From Gallionella sp. UBA4121 (GTDB taxonomy: Bacteria > Pseudomonadota > Gammaproteobacteria > Burkholderiales > Gallionellaceae): DNA of 64,000 nucleotides. A model generated the notes under the pieces. It was not told where the DNA came from. It made no database searches and was given only the letters and a program-made list of their open reading frames with translations. How positions within the stretch are numbered: position 1 is the first letter of the stretch; the number at the start of each line of letters is the position of its first letter. Positions 1 through 9,981 of this stretch are shown here, one piece after another. The position numbers were made by a program, and so were the translations under genes. Where the stretch lies: contig DFWZ01000047.1 of assembly GCA_002381565.1 (NCBI GenBank), positions 7,846-71,845 of the forward strand, written 5' to 3'.

Positions 1-89
1 TACGGAGTTTCAATTCCGAAGCGAGTATCGAATACCCCATCCATTACTTTGCCGAGCGGGGCGCGGCATGCCAAACAATTATTTTCCAT
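1..89 (-). CDS. N-terminal fragment of a probable class I SAM-dependent methyltransferase (runs off the window)
   Basis: An open frame starts at the ATG at 87-89 and runs off the window start, so only about 29 codons are visible. The peptide has a CxxC pair (C-L-A-C, residues 5-8) and an FDTRFGI stretch. This resembles the zinc-ribbon N-terminus of methyltransferases common in polysaccharide clusters (CxxC followed by D-x-RFGI). It begins 18 bp after the acyltransferase stop, on the same strand, so it would be the next gene of the locus. An AAGAAAG stretch sits a few bases before the ATG as a possible ribosome site. The catalytic domain is not visible, so the assignment is tentative. Confidence 0.5.
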   Translation of the reverse strand, partial: MENNCLACRAPLGKVMDGVFDTRFGIETP

Positions 90-106
90 ATCGTTCTTTC
101 TTAGAA

Positions 107-1228
107 TCAAACCGGGCTAATTTCAAAGCGCCTTGATAACTGACCACCTGTTTTCATACCCGGCAGTTCAATAACTCGATAACTCCAGGCAGCCAGAAAA
201 TAAGTTATTCCAGCTACCACAAAATAGAGAAGAGCAAACTTTATTTCCGCCTGAATCATTGCATGCCTGAATATCTTTCCAACATAGATCAGCACAAAGA
301 AATGCAACAAATAGGCACTGTAGCTTATGCGTCCGAATAATCGCATCAGCGGATTATCGAACAGCAAAAACGGGCGCTGCACATTTGCAACGATAAACAA
401 CGCAAAAACAGCAGCCCATAAAAAGTGTCGGGGCAACATATGATTTTCAGCTTGAATCGGCATGTTGATCAGCAGCAAAGCACCCACACAAGCCACTGCA
501 TATGCATAAACAGGCTTGAAACGCTTTTCCTTGACCACAAAAAAAGCCACAATACCCATCATGAATACCGGCAGTTGCGCCGGAAATGACATATACCAGG
601 AATAAATATCTGATAAATACCGTGCGTTTTCCGGGAGAGATTGATTGAAATAAGCTTGTGCAACGTTGCCAAATAGAAAATAAACCCCCACACTCGCCAG
701 CAGCCATTTTAATGCGGAAATCGTGGTAGTTGCATACTTGCAAAGTACAGGCAGTACCGAATAGAACATTACCTCAACCGCCACACTCCACCCGCCGGGA
801 ATAACAGCATTGATTGAACCGGGGAGTACCCCGTGCAAGAAACTGGCGGTCAACACGACATCCGTCCAGCCGACTCCATCCGGCGACCAAAAAGTGTGTT
901 TACCCCAGAACAGCAAGGCATATAACAACAGCGCAACCCAGAACATCGGAGCTATTCGGAAAAACCTGCGGATAAAATATCCCGTCAAACTGTACTGACC
1001 TGCTATCGCACGAACATGCAACATCATAGCCAGCGAAAAGGCACTCAATACGTAAAATAACTCCACCCCCATGTCACCATTGCCTACTAACGAATGCAAT
1101 ATACCAAGAGGCAATGGCGCGGCTTGAGATACATGTATGGCGATTACGCCCAAAATCGCCCACCCGCGAGCCGAATCCAATGCCTCGACTCTTGATGGTT
1201 GCTTATATCCCTCAACGGCTGAACTCAC
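107..1228 (-). CDS. Acyltransferase 3 family integral membrane protein (OafA-like)
   Basis: This 373-residue protein has about ten hydrophobic segments. Near the N-terminus is the family signature ALDSARGWAILGVIAIH, with a conserved Arg (R21) and His (H32). Acyltransferase-3 proteins such as OafA move acetyl or other acyl groups onto sugars of O-antigens, exopolysaccharides or Nod factors at the inner membrane, so the likely role is O-acylation of the polysaccharide made by this locus. It lies near the distal end of the cluster, 93 bp after the Wzy-like gene, on the same strand. The acyl donor and target sugar cannot be read from the sequence. Confidence 0.85.
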   Translation of the reverse strand: MSSAVEGYKQPSRVEALDSARGWAILGVIAIHVSQAAPLPLGILHSLVGNGDMGVELFYVLSAFSLAMMLHVRAIAGQYSLTGYFIRRFFRIAPMFWVALLLYALLFWGKHTFWSPDGVGWTDVVLTASFLHGVLPGSINAVIPGGWSVAVEVMFYSVLPVLCKYATTTISALKWLLASVGVYFLFGNVAQAYFNQSLPENARYLSDIYSWYMSFPAQLPVFMMGIVAFFVVKEKRFKPVYAYAVACVGALLLINMPIQAENHMLPRHFLWAAVFALFIVANVQRPFLLFDNPLMRLFGRISYSAYLLHFFVLIYVGKIFRHAMIQAEIKFALLYFVVAGITYFLAAWSYRVIELPGMKTGGQLSRRFEISPV

Positions 1229-1321
1229 TGAGTGCTCGTTTCAAATATGGAAAACGCGATAATATACAACATCGCCATTTCATCGGTGCACTTTACAAGG
1301 ACAATCATCCCTTGTGCATAA

Positions 1322-2719
1322 TTAACACCGGCCAACAGGCTGCACATGCGGCGCAGGGGGTAAAGCAAGCTCTGCCAACAGCAATCCTACAACCATACCA
1401 AAACTTAACATTTTATACGTAGGCTCAAAAATCAAACCAATGGTTATTGCAGCAAATGCGGCAAGAAAGACGGCCAGCCGATGACCAGAAGTCCATATCC
1501 CAGATAAATCAATTCGTCGAAACAACAGAATTACGAATAACACCAACATTGCAAACCCGACCAAGCCTGTTTTGAGCAGCCAGAACGAAATCAGGGAATG
1601 AGTAAAACGAGTGGTTTCACCTCCGTATATCGGGTTGGCCAATACACCACCCCAGCCGATCCCAAACAACAATGTGATGACGCTTTCCGAAATACTGTTA
1701 AATGCAGCATAAAGCTCCTCAAGCCGATGAGTTGATCCGAGAACCTGGTTTTTTGCCCACATTTGTCCAGCAAAATTTATTATCTGAGTATAGGTAAGCA
1801 ACAAACCTAAAATTCCTGCGACGATTAGGTTTCCTACGGGCAATTTTCTTACCCTGACCAGATGTAACGCATAAATTATCAAAGCCAGCAGAGTCAATCC
1901 GTCAAATGCCCTCATTCCAAGTGCAGAAAATTCATATACACAAAACGCGCCCCCTCCCAACGCCAGCAATCCAAGAAACAAACGCCTTGGTTTAATCAAG
2001 ACAAGTCCAAGTCCTAGGCACAGCAGATATATGGCTGTAAATAAAACAGCGGGGTCTTGGCATTTCAATAAAGAAATCGCATAGTTTGCAATATCCAATT
2101 TAACTAGGCGCAGCATAAGAGCAAGTTTACTCACCCCATTTTCCGACACCGCAGAAAGCGGAGAAAATCTGGAGATATAAGAATCCATCGAGCCCAAATT
2201 TTGCACTATTGCAATATGAAACTGCAATGCACTCACTAGCCCTACGGCGAGTATGGTGACCAACAAAGCACGAAGATGAGGCGCACTTCTGTTCTGGGAA
2301 AGAATCAATGGAAGCACAGTCATAAACATGAGCGGGACAATGTCACGTGCTATATCAGAAGAGCTGTTCCCTCGTGCAACACCAATCAAGAACGGTGTAA
2401 GCAAAAAATACACAATGCACAAAGTCGGCAGTATCAGATTTCCGTCTTTCCGCGCGACAAATGAAAATACTGAAAGCGAGACACCTATAGTTAAACCAAT
2501 CCCCATTGCGATCTCAATCATGCCAATCTTGATCGGCATAGGCGAACTGAACATCAGCAAAAGATAGGAAACAAGAATTAGCCAAAAGCCAATCTCGGGC
2601 AGAGAGATTCGCTGCAATGTGATGTTCATACTGTGTTGCCCTCGGTTTTTTCCAACAGGTAAATTCATGCCGCTTTTCTCATCCTGCTGGGCGATTAGCA
2701 TGGCCAGAACGTCATCCAA
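1322..2719 (-). CDS. O-antigen polymerase/ligase-like membrane protein (Wzy candidate 1)
   Basis: This is a very hydrophobic protein of up to 465 residues with about 11-12 membrane segments. A C-terminal stretch (RFTHSLISFWLLKTGLVG) resembles the 'His...thr-Gly-xx-Gly' region of the Wzy_C/O-antigen-ligase-like family. Wzy proteins polymerise undecaprenyl-linked repeat units in the periplasm. It lies directly after a GT2 and a Wzx flippase. The start at 2719 has a purine-rich GGGGGA upstream; internal ATGs at 2668 and 2629 are also possible, and 2629 would remove a hydrophilic leader. Wzy sequences are very divergent, so polymerase versus ligase cannot be decided by reading alone. A second Wzy candidate lies at 21493-22803. 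Confidence 0.65.
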   Translation of the reverse strand: MDDVLAMLIAQQDEKSGMNLPVGKNRGQHSMNITLQRISLPEIGFWLILVSYLLLMFSSPMPIKIGMIEIAMGIGLTIGVSLSVFSFVARKDGNLILPTLCIVYFLLTPFLIGVARGNSSSDIARDIVPLMFMTVLPLILSQNRSAPHLRALLVTILAVGLVSALQFHIAIVQNLGSMDSYISRFSPLSAVSENGVSKLALMLRLVKLDIANYAISLLKCQDPAVLFTAIYLLCLGLGLVLIKPRRLFLGLLALGGGAFCVYEFSALGMRAFDGLTLLALIIYALHLVRVRKLPVGNLIVAGILGLLLTYTQIINFAGQMWAKNQVLGSTHRLEELYAAFNSISESVITLLFGIGWGGVLANPIYGGETTRFTHSLISFWLLKTGLVGFAMLVLFVILLFRRIDLSGIWTSGHRLAVFLAAFAAITIGLIFEPTYKMLSFGMVVGLLLAELALPPAPHVQPVGRC

Positions 2720-2746
2720 ACCGTCCCCCGGAGATTTAACTCGAAC

Positions 2747-3583
2747 CTATTTTTGTTTGTTGTTTTCAATTTCATAAAGCTTCGAGTCAATCAAAAATCG
2801 AAACCAGAACCCATGCAGGGTGTGATAAATCAATCCAGGGATACCATCCAGAAACCCCAGTTTAAAGAAATATCGATATATCCAAAAAAACAATGCCCGC
2901 CAAAACTTTGGGAATCGATAATACAAGTTGGCTTTCATCCAACGTTTTTTTGCCGCCTGGTGGATCAACGTATTAGATGAATCCGTCGGCTGCTGTACTC
3001 GCAAAATCTCCCTGATTTCAGCGTCCGCATATTGGTTGTGCTTTTGCACCCAGTGAGTCAAACCCCGCCTCCCCTCGTCCACGATATCGTGTTGAAGATT
3101 TTCAATGCGTCCAATTATTTCCATGTGTTCATCAAGCTCTCTAACCTCGCATCTGGCTCTGCCCGTTCGCCACAACCTGACTCCCCAAAGAGGATACATA
3201 CCCCCGTGTCGAATCCAGCGCTTCAAGAAATAGACCCGACGATTAATGCTATATGCGCCGACCTCTTCGGGAGAGTCTCGAAGTTTGGACTTCAGTTCCA
3301 CAATCAATTCGTCCGTCATCCATTCATCGGCATCTATACGCAGAGTCCATGGTGTTTTGATAGGCAATTCGCTTATTGCCCAATTCATCTTATCGGAAAA
3401 AGTGCTCCAACTGCCTGTGACAACCTCACAGCCAGCCGCTTTTGCAATCTCAACAGTACGGTCTGTGCTATTAGAGTCCACCACATACACCGTAACACCC
3501 AGCTTACTTACACTTGCCAAGCACTGAGGAAGATTGATTTCTTCGTTTAGGGTAGGAATATATACTGATAATAAGTCTTTCAT
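2747..3583 (-). CDS. Family 2 glycosyltransferase
   Basis: This GT-A fold glycosyltransferase of about 278 residues starts with LLSVYIPTLNEEINLPQCL, the GT2 nucleotide-binding strand. Acidic motifs follow: VDSNSTDRT, and RIDADEW as the probable metal-binding DxD. The frame is open further upstream, but the ATG at 3583 overlaps the flippase stop by 4 bp (ATGA) and coincides with the start of homology, so I chose it. It should add one sugar to the lipid-linked repeat unit on the cytoplasmic face. The C-terminal part is basic and aromatic, without a clear membrane anchor. Donor and acceptor are unknown. Confidence 0.85.
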   Translation of the reverse strand: MKDLLSVYIPTLNEEINLPQCLASVSKLGVTVYVVDSNSTDRTVEIAKAAGCEVVTGSWSTFSDKMNWAISELPIKTPWTLRIDADEWMTDELIVELKSKLRDSPEEVGAYSINRRVYFLKRWIRHGGMYPLWGVRLWRTGRARCEVRELDEHMEIIGRIENLQHDIVDEGRRGLTHWVQKHNQYADAEIREILRVQQPTDSSNTLIHQAAKKRWMKANLYYRFPKFWRALFFWIYRYFFKLGFLDGIPGLIYHTLHGFWFRFLIDSKLYEIENNKQK

Positions 3584-4815
3584 GCTCGCACCGATTTCTT
3601 CGCATAGTACATTTGGCCAGTCAGCATAGCGGCCGCTATTATCACATATACCCATGCCGCACCCGTTGCTTTTAAAGCCGGAATCAACATGAAGCCGGCC
3701 GCAAGCGCTGCTAATACTCCGCAAACATTACCGGCAAACTCGACCTGATTGGATCCTAATGTTCGATGCTTGATGCCGTACACGCGCGCAAGAAAATACA
3801 CGCCATATCCGCCCCAGCCGATTACCAGCAAATGCCAATGCGGCGCATAAAGGTTGCCCAATACCAGAGCTACAATTTCCCGGCCAAACATCCCCACAAC
3901 TGCCATGCCGATTAGCCAAAAAATTATCCCGAATTTGAGTAAACGGGACACGGCGGCCTTCATGACATGTGTACCTGACCCATGATGCACGCGCGCCCAA
4001 TCCGCCACCACCTTGGTTTCTATCTGCTCCATCAATACATTCGCCACGCTGGATATGCCACGAATGCTGGCCAGCAGAGCGGCCTGCTCTTTGCCGTGCA
4101 TAATCCCCAACAGGAATACCGGGATGTACGCCCACAACCAGCCCAGCGGCGCGCCTGCTATAAATAATCGGCTGTATGTAAGATGCTCCTTTGTTGCCTG
4201 GCTCCAGGATTGCGCAGCTTCATATCTGCATTGACTGGAAGCAAAAATAGTTAACGCAGCAGGAATAAGTGCACTGGCTATTAACACCAGCAACACCTGG
4301 TTTACCGTATCGGGCCTGATGACCAGCAGCCCGATGATACGCAAAGGATAGAGCGCGGCACTGGAATATACCGCCCTGCTTGTTCCTGAAAAGATATAGG
4401 CTGAGCGTCGGTCAAAATCCGCCAGTTGCTGCAGGATCAAGAATGCAAACAACAACCCGGCTTCTGTTGATGTTGCTCGCCAACCAAAAATACTTCCAAA
4501 CCCAAGCCACGTCGCGCAAATCAGCAGCGATAGCAATAATGCTTGCAGCAATTGCAATCTGGCCAGGGATATTCGATATGATTTGTCTTGCGCAGGAGCG
4601 CGAACTGCCGCGCCCTGAAAAACACCTGCCACATTCAGCAACAACAATGCCATGTAGCTGGCAAAGACATAGGTGAACTTGCCCTGTTCGGAAAGAGGTA
4701 ATGCGTGCGCACAGATTGCAATAGTCAGGAAATTACCACCTGAGACTAATACCTGATCCACGAGGCTGCCAAACTTGCGCACCCGATTAGAGAACGAACA
4801 CAGGTAATCAAACAA
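3580..4815 (-). CDS. Polysaccharide flippase (Wzx-like, MOP superfamily), copy 1
   Basis: This 411-residue protein has about 12 hydrophobic segments. The N-terminal FGSLVDQVLVSGGNFLTIAICAH region is typical of MOP-superfamily exporters found in polysaccharide clusters. It likely flips the undecaprenyl-diphosphate-linked repeat unit across the inner membrane. It lies downstream of the yersiniose-type sugar genes and is coupled by an ATGA overlap to the GT2 gene that follows, which suggests that flippase, GT2 and polymerase belong to one export set. A second flippase sits at 29199-30509; the two are not close copies. Confidence 0.8.
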   Translation of the reverse strand: MFDYLCSFSNRVRKFGSLVDQVLVSGGNFLTIAICAHALPLSEQGKFTYVFASYMALLLLNVAGVFQGAAVRAPAQDKSYRISLARLQLLQALLLSLLICATWLGFGSIFGWRATSTEAGLLFAFLILQQLADFDRRSAYIFSGTSRAVYSSAALYPLRIIGLLVIRPDTVNQVLLVLIASALIPAALTIFASSQCRYEAAQSWSQATKEHLTYSRLFIAGAPLGWLWAYIPVFLLGIMHGKEQAALLASIRGISSVANVLMEQIETKVVADWARVHHGSGTHVMKAAVSRLLKFGIIFWLIGMAVVGMFGREIVALVLGNLYAPHWHLLVIGWGGYGVYFLARVYGIKHRTLGSNQVEFAGNVCGVLAALAAGFMLIPALKATGAAWVYVIIAAAMLTGQMYYAKKSVRA

Positions 4816-4856
4816 TGTCGATAACTTTCAGCGAGTTACTATAAAAAATCTCTACG

Positions 4857-5810
4857 TCATCCATAGATGCATTTCTCATTAGAGGCCATAGTCAGAATTC
4901 CCCCTGATTCCTCTAACACCCCCTCTAAAGAAGTCAACGCGGGTTTATATCCAAAATCCGCCGCACGTGTGTTCAGTGAGTAGTAATGAGACTTGCTACC
5001 CGTTGCATTGACGCTTACACTCGCTTCGGTTATTTCATACCTCAGCCCGAATTTTTTCTGCATGGCGGCCAACAGAGTCGGCTTGTCGATCGGTGCGCGG
5101 CTATAACAATCAACCGCTGCATTGGCAGGTGGTGCTGCCAGCAGCGCGCTGACCAGCCCGTAAAAATCAGACGGATGCAGGAAGTCGCGCACGATGTAGT
5201 CTGGCGATGTTTTCAGTATCGTCTTGTCGCGTATCGCGCGCAGCATATCCGTGATCAGAAAACGCGCCTCGATATCCTGCGTGCGGCTGAAATAATTAAA
5301 AACTCTTATATCGATAATAAACAATTCAGGGTGCGCGCGATGACGGCATTCCGCATGCAGCTTCGCGACGCCATACCATTCATGCGGCGCCAGATTGTTT
5401 ATTGCAACGGTAGCAACCGTATCGCGGTTCGCCGGCTCGTTGAAGTTTGATCCGTATGCGGCACCACTGCTCAAAAACAGGTAGCGGCACGCCGGATGCA
5501 TTTTCAGGTAGTCCAGCACCAACTCATCAAAGCGCAGGGTGATGTCAAAGATCGAATTGCCCATCGCCACTGCCTGTGCTGGGTTGCCGACCCCGACAAA
5601 GTTGATGACGGCATCGAATTCCTGCCTGGCGAACTCAGCAAAATCATCTACCGGACAACGTCCTGACAGCCCCACAGACGCCAGCCATTTGGTCACCTCT
5701 ACAGGGCGGCGCGCGAACAGATGCAGCTGTTTGTCTTCCGCAGCCGAAAACGAGACGATCAGGTCTCTGGCAATCTGGCTGGTCGCACCGAGTATGGCAA
5801 TTCTCATCAT
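4857..5810 (-). CDS. SDR-family sugar nucleotide reductase, YerF-like (last step of branched 3,6-dideoxyhexose synthesis)
   Basis: This 317-residue extended SDR starts with a Rossmann motif RIAILGATSQIARDL (G-x-x-x-x-x-G variant). It has an LFLSSGAAYG segment and a WYGVAK active site (Tyr-x-x-x-Lys) near residue 155. It follows the YerE-like ThDP enzyme by 12 bp in the ddhABC cassette. In Yersinia O-antigen loci, YerF is an NAD(P)H reductase that reduces the acetyl branch added by YerE to a hydroxyethyl group, giving CDP-yersiniose. By position and fold this gene is the best candidate for that step. The call rests on context more than on a signature; another sugar reductase or epimerase is possible. 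Confidence 0.65.
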   Translation of the reverse strand: MMRIAILGATSQIARDLIVSFSAAEDKQLHLFARRPVEVTKWLASVGLSGRCPVDDFAEFARQEFDAVINFVGVGNPAQAVAMGNSIFDITLRFDELVLDYLKMHPACRYLFLSSGAAYGSNFNEPANRDTVATVAINNLAPHEWYGVAKLHAECRHRAHPELFIIDIRVFNYFSRTQDIEARFLITDMLRAIRDKTILKTSPDYIVRDFLHPSDFYGLVSALLAAPPANAAVDCYSRAPIDKPTLLAAMQKKFGLRYEITEASVSVNATGSKSHYYSLNTRAADFGYKPALTSLEGVLEESGGILTMASNEKCIYG

Positions 5811-5822
5811 GTTGATAGTCGA

Positions 5823-7532
5823 CTAATCGTTCAGCTTCGGAAACTGCTCATCCAGCTTCGAGCCAAAGGCCAGACGCGGGCGGCATTCCGTCGCGCCATC
5901 CATCATAAGCTCAATCAGCAACGGGCCTTTGTTGTCGGCGATCAGATTCAGGGCTCGTTCCATACCCACAGCATTCATGGCACGATGCGCCTCGATACCA
6001 TAGGCTGTTGCAATATCAGTAAACGAGGGGCTACTGTAGCCTTTTTTGGTCGATTGATCGCGACCGTCGAAATACATGTCCTGAAAATTCTTGACCATGC
6101 CCAACACCGAGTTATTCATCACGATGATGGTCATATCCAGCCCCAGACGATTTAACGTATCCAGTTCCTGAATGTTGATTTGCAGGCTACCGTCGCCGGT
6201 AATCACTACAACCTTGTGCTGGGACTGGATCGCAATTCCCAGTGCGGCGGGCAAGGAAAAACCCATCGCGCCCATACCGCCGCTGTAGTGAACGGCCTGA
6301 TTCGGCGACAGGCGCAGGCTTTGCGCCGCCCACATCTGGTGATTGCCGACATCGCATACGTAATCGACATGGTAATTAGCCAGGCTGTTATTCAGTTTTT
6401 TGAATAACTCGCTGGGGCTAATCTCCCAATCGGTATATTCATTCAGTTCAGCTCGATTGCGTTGTTTTGACAGATTGACCAACCAACTCTCGTCAAGATT
6501 GTTGAAGCTGCTCGCAAGAAAAATAAATTTTTCAAAAAAACTCTCCGCCGTTGCACAAATACTCAGATCAGCCTGAACCCGGTTGCACAATTGAGCGGGG
6601 TCGATGTCGATCTGAACGACTCGTGCGTGACGAGCGAAGTCTTCCACATCTGAACCTGTTTGCCGAACATCGAGTCGCGCACCAACCACGATCAATAAAT
6701 CGCAGTTCTGTACCGCCCAGTTGGCTTCACGATTGCCATAACTGCCGATCATGTTGAAGTAATTGCGGCGCGCGACTACCCGTTCATGCCCCATAAGCGT
6801 AGATACATATGGGATACCGAGCGCATCGACCGCCAGCAGCCACTCGTCCATCGAGTCTGCCCAGCGCGCTCCGCCGCCAATGCAGATCAACGGACGCTGT
6901 GCATCGTGACATAGCGCCTTTAATTGCTTCAATTCAGCCGGGGTAATTTCTGATCCCGTGCTGACTCCCAATGGCATGTTCAACCATTGTTCAACCACTT
7001 CATCGGGAATTTCGGCACGCTGAACATCGTTGGGAATATCCAGCAATACCGGCCCTAGTCGTCCACTCAGCGCTATCGACAGGGCTTTGTGCAATTGGGA
7101 CAATAAATCTTCGGGTTTATCCACTCTTACTGCATATTTGGTCAACGAATGCGCGACTGCAACGATATCCAGTTCCTGAAAGCCTTGCTGCCGGATGGCT
7201 CGATCACCCTTGAGTTCCCGTGTGTTGACCTGCCCCGTGATAAACAAACACGGCACGGAATCGAACCAGCAACTGCCGATACCGGTCAGCAAATTGGTCG
7301 CGCCCGGCCCACTGGTTCCCATTGCCACTGCGATCGTTTTGCCCCTGGTATGCCTTGCCACCCCTTCCGCAGCAAAGGCCGCAGCTTGCTCGTGGTGCAT
7401 CGATACAATGTTAAATTGCTTTGTTTCGGCGAAGCTATCCAATAGGTGCGTGATCATGCCGCCCACGAGTTCAAAGCATGTTTGAACCTTGTGTGCGATC
7501 AGAAATTTGGCAACGGCGTCAGAAGCTTTCAA
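5823..7532 (-). CDS. yerE: ThDP-dependent acetolactate-synthase-like enzyme, YerE-like two-carbon transferase
   Basis: This 569-residue protein has the three-domain layout of acetohydroxyacid synthases. The cofactor-activating Glu is E48, in MHHEQAAAFAAEG. A GTSGPGATN segment follows, and the C-terminal ThDP/metal motif GDGSLQINIQEL...NN is present. In yersiniose pathways YerE, a ThDP flavoenzyme of this family, uses pyruvate to add an acetyl branch at C4 of CDP-3,6-dideoxy-4-keto-glucose. Its place directly after ddhABC and before an SDR makes that role much more likely than branched-chain amino-acid synthesis; no small regulatory subunit (ilvH) is nearby. Substrate specificity is inferred from context. 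Confidence 0.75.
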   Translation of the reverse strand: MKASDAVAKFLIAHKVQTCFELVGGMITHLLDSFAETKQFNIVSMHHEQAAAFAAEGVARHTRGKTIAVAMGTSGPGATNLLTGIGSCWFDSVPCLFITGQVNTRELKGDRAIRQQGFQELDIVAVAHSLTKYAVRVDKPEDLLSQLHKALSIALSGRLGPVLLDIPNDVQRAEIPDEVVEQWLNMPLGVSTGSEITPAELKQLKALCHDAQRPLICIGGGARWADSMDEWLLAVDALGIPYVSTLMGHERVVARRNYFNMIGSYGNREANWAVQNCDLLIVVGARLDVRQTGSDVEDFARHARVVQIDIDPAQLCNRVQADLSICATAESFFEKFIFLASSFNNLDESWLVNLSKQRNRAELNEYTDWEISPSELFKKLNNSLANYHVDYVCDVGNHQMWAAQSLRLSPNQAVHYSGGMGAMGFSLPAALGIAIQSQHKVVVITGDGSLQINIQELDTLNRLGLDMTIIVMNNSVLGMVKNFQDMYFDGRDQSTKKGYSSPSFTDIATAYGIEAHRAMNAVGMERALNLIADNKGPLLIELMMDGATECRPRLAFGSKLDEQFPKLND

Positions 7533-7555
7533 TGCGTATCCTGTCTCTCGTGGTT

Positions 7556-8869
7556 CTAGAAATTCACGCCAAAGAATGCTTCGATTTTCTCACATACAAA
7601 ATCTAACATCGATTCGCTCAGGCCGGGATAGAGACCGATCCACAGTGTGTCATTCATGATCTTGTCCGTGTTGGTCAGCTCACCGCTGATGCGATAAGTG
7701 CGCCCTTCTAAATACGGCTGACGCGTAAGGTTGCCGGCAAACAGCAGGCGCGTACCGATCTTGTACTGATCGAGATACTTCAACAGTTCGACCCGCGCAA
7801 CACCCGCCGATTCGCGCAGCGTGATCGGGAAGCCGAACCAGGACGGCTCGCTGCCTGCGGTGGCTTCCGGCAGGATCAGGAACTCTTCGCAGGATTTCAG
7901 ACGCGCCTTTAAGAATATGAAGTTCTGTTTGCGTGCTTCGATGAAGCCCGGCAGGCGATCCATCTGCGCCAGTGCGCAAGCCGCCTGCATATCGGTGATC
8001 TTGAGGTTGTAGCCCAGATGCGAATAAGTGTACTTGTGGTCGTAGCCGAACGGCAAGGCACCCAGTTGTTGGCCGAAACGCTTTCCGCAGGTGTTGTCGC
8101 AGCCCGGCCCGCAATAGCAATCACGCCCCCAGTCGCGGAAGGATTCGATGATGGTGCGCAGATTTTTATCCTTGGTGAAGATCATGCCACCCTCGCCCAT
8201 GGTAATGTGGTGTGCGGGGTAGAAACTGCAAGTGGCAATATGACCAAAGGTGCCGACATGCTGGCCTTTGTAGCGAGAGCCAAGTGCATCGCAGCAATCT
8301 TCGATCACCCAGAGATTGTGTTTTTTGGCCAGCGCCATAACAGCATCCAGATCGAACGGATTGCCCAGCGTATGAGCTACCATAATGGCGCGTGTGCGCT
8401 CTGTCACAGCCGTTTCGATCTTGTCAGGATCGATGTTGTAGGTGGGAATATCTACATCCACGAATACCGGCACCATACCATTCTGCAAGATGGGGTTCAC
8501 GGTGGTCGGAAAACCTGCCGCCACGGTAATGACTTCGTCGCCTGGTTTCAGCGCACGTGCGCCCAACTTGTGCGAAGTCAGTGCCGTGAATGCCAGCAGG
8601 TTAGCAGATGAACCTGAAGTGGTGGTCAGTGCATAAGGAATACCGACGAACTCGGCAAAGCGCTTCTCGAACGCTTCATTAAAACGCCCGGTGGTGAGCC
8701 ATCCATCCAGGGATGCTTCAACCATGTTTTTTAGTTCTGGCGCACCGATCACCTTGCCGGAAGGAGGAACAACGGAAGTGCCCGCAATAAACTCTTTATC
8801 TGCATATTGCAGCGCACTGTATTGCTCAACCAGACCCAGTATTTTCTGCTTGATTATTTCTTTGTCCAC
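7556..8869 (-). CDS. ddhC: CDP-4-keto-6-deoxy-D-glucose 3-dehydrase (E1), PMP and [2Fe-2S] enzyme
   Basis: This 437-residue protein of the DegT aminotransferase fold performs the C3 deoxygenation step instead of transamination. The usual PLP-binding Lys is replaced by His220 ([14 protein letters not shown]). Cys193, Cys251, Cys253 and Cys261 follow the C-x57-C-x-C-x7-C spacing known for the [2Fe-2S] ligands of Yersinia E1. Both length and numbering match E1. It lies between ddhB and the YerE-like gene. The partner reductase E3 (ddhD/ascD), which passes electrons to the dehydrase, is not in the window, so a general ferredoxin or flavodoxin reductase may serve instead. Confidence 0.95.
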   Translation of the reverse strand: MDKEIIKQKILGLVEQYSALQYADKEFIAGTSVVPPSGKVIGAPELKNMVEASLDGWLTTGRFNEAFEKRFAEFVGIPYALTTTSGSSANLLAFTALTSHKLGARALKPGDEVITVAAGFPTTVNPILQNGMVPVFVDVDIPTYNIDPDKIETAVTERTRAIMVAHTLGNPFDLDAVMALAKKHNLWVIEDCCDALGSRYKGQHVGTFGHIATCSFYPAHHITMGEGGMIFTKDKNLRTIIESFRDWGRDCYCGPGCDNTCGKRFGQQLGALPFGYDHKYTYSHLGYNLKITDMQAACALAQMDRLPGFIEARKQNFIFLKARLKSCEEFLILPEATAGSEPSWFGFPITLRESAGVARVELLKYLDQYKIGTRLLFAGNLTRQPYLEGRTYRISGELTNTDKIMNDTLWIGLYPGLSESMLDFVCEKIEAFFGVNF

Positions 8870-8910
8870 ACGAGGCCTCTGCTAGTTTCAATTCAAATTC
8901 ATCATGCCAA

Positions 8911-9981
8911 TCACGCGTTATACGCGCCGATTTGCCGGAGCGTAATTTCACGCATGTCTTTCCCGTCGCAGCAGGCACGATGCCATTCGACGATTTTTCC
9001 CAGCGTTTCATCCAGATGCCACCTCGGCTGCCAGTCCAGACGCGCTTTGGCCTTGGAACAATCCAGCTTCAGGTAATGCGCCTCGTGCGGGTGTTCGCCA
9101 CCATCCAGCGCCCAGCTCGCACCCTCGCCCCAGGATTGTGTCAGCCGCTCGACGATCCATTGCACCGGTTTCGCATCCTCATCATTCGGCCCGAAGTTCC
9201 AACCCTCAGCATAGGCTGCGCCCTCTTCATAGAGCTTTTGCGCCAGCAACAGATAACCGGACAACGGCTCCAGCACATGCTGCCAGGGACGGATAGCGCG
9301 TGGATTACGAATATTGACCGGGCGACCTTCCGTGATAGCGCGGATGATATCCGGGATAAGCCGGTCATCAGCCCAATCGCCGCCACCAATGACATTGCCC
9401 GCTCTGGCCGATGCGATTGCAACGCCATGTTGCTGATATTTTTCAGGATGAAAAAAAGAGCTGCGATAGGCCGATGCCACCAACTCGGCACAGCCCTTGC
9501 TGTTGCTGTAAGGATCGTAACCACCCATCGCTTCATTTTCGCGATAGCCCCACACCCATTCGCGATTCTCATAACACTTATCTGAGGTCACGTTCACCAC
9601 TGCTTTTACGATACCCGATCCGCGCACCGCTTCGAGCAGGTTCACCGTGCCCATCACATTGGTTGAATAGGTTTCTACCGGCTCGACATAGGAATAGCGC
9701 ACCAGCGCCTGTGCAGCCATATGAATCACGATCTCCGGCTGGTGTTCGGCGAACACCGCGCGCAGATGCTCAAGATCGCGGATGTCGCCAATGACACTGG
9801 TCATGCCACTGCCCACATCGGCAACCTCAAACAGGCTGGGCTTTGTCGGCGGCGCAAGCGCAAAACCCACCACCTGCACCCCCATGGACTGCAACCAGAG
9901 AGACAGCCAGCTTCCCTTGAAGCCTGTATGCCCAGTCAACAGAACGCGCTTTCCCTTCCAGAATCCGGCGTTCACTTCCAT
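8911..9981 (-). CDS. ddhB: CDP-glucose 4,6-dehydratase
   Basis: This is an extended SDR of about 356 residues. It has the NAD motif [15 protein letters not shown] and a catalytic YDPYSNSK segment (Tyr-x-x-x-Lys), both characteristic of RfbG/DdhB. It converts CDP-D-glucose to CDP-4-keto-6-deoxyglucose, the substrate of DdhC. The open frame extends to 10011, but the ATG at 9981 sits 3 nt after a GGAAGG sequence and begins the usual N-terminus ([11 protein letters not shown]). It overlaps the end of ddhA by 10 bp, so the two are probably translationally coupled. Confidence 0.93.
   Translation of the reverse strand: MEVNAGFWKGKRVLLTGHTGFKGSWLSLWLQSMGVQVVGFALAPPTKPSLFEVADVGSGMTSVIGDIRDLEHLRAVFAEHQPEIVIHMAAQALVRYSYVEPVETYSTNVMGTVNLLEAVRGSGIVKAVVNVTSDKCYENREWVWGYRENEAMGGYDPYSNSKGCAELVASAYRSSFFHPEKYQQHGVAIASARAGNVIGGGDWADDRLIPDIIRAITEGRPVNIRNPRAIRPWQHVLEPLSGYLLLAQKLYEEGAAYAEGWNFGPNDEDAKPVQWIVERLTQSWGEGASWALDGGEHPHEAHYLKLDCSKAKARLDWQPRWHLDETLGKIVEWHRACCDGKDMREITLRQIGAYNA

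Noticed and set aside
7556..8869. Calling this gene an ordinary DegT aminotransferase
   Set aside because: The PLP lysine is replaced by His220 and four cysteines match the E1 iron-sulfur set, so it is a dehydrase.
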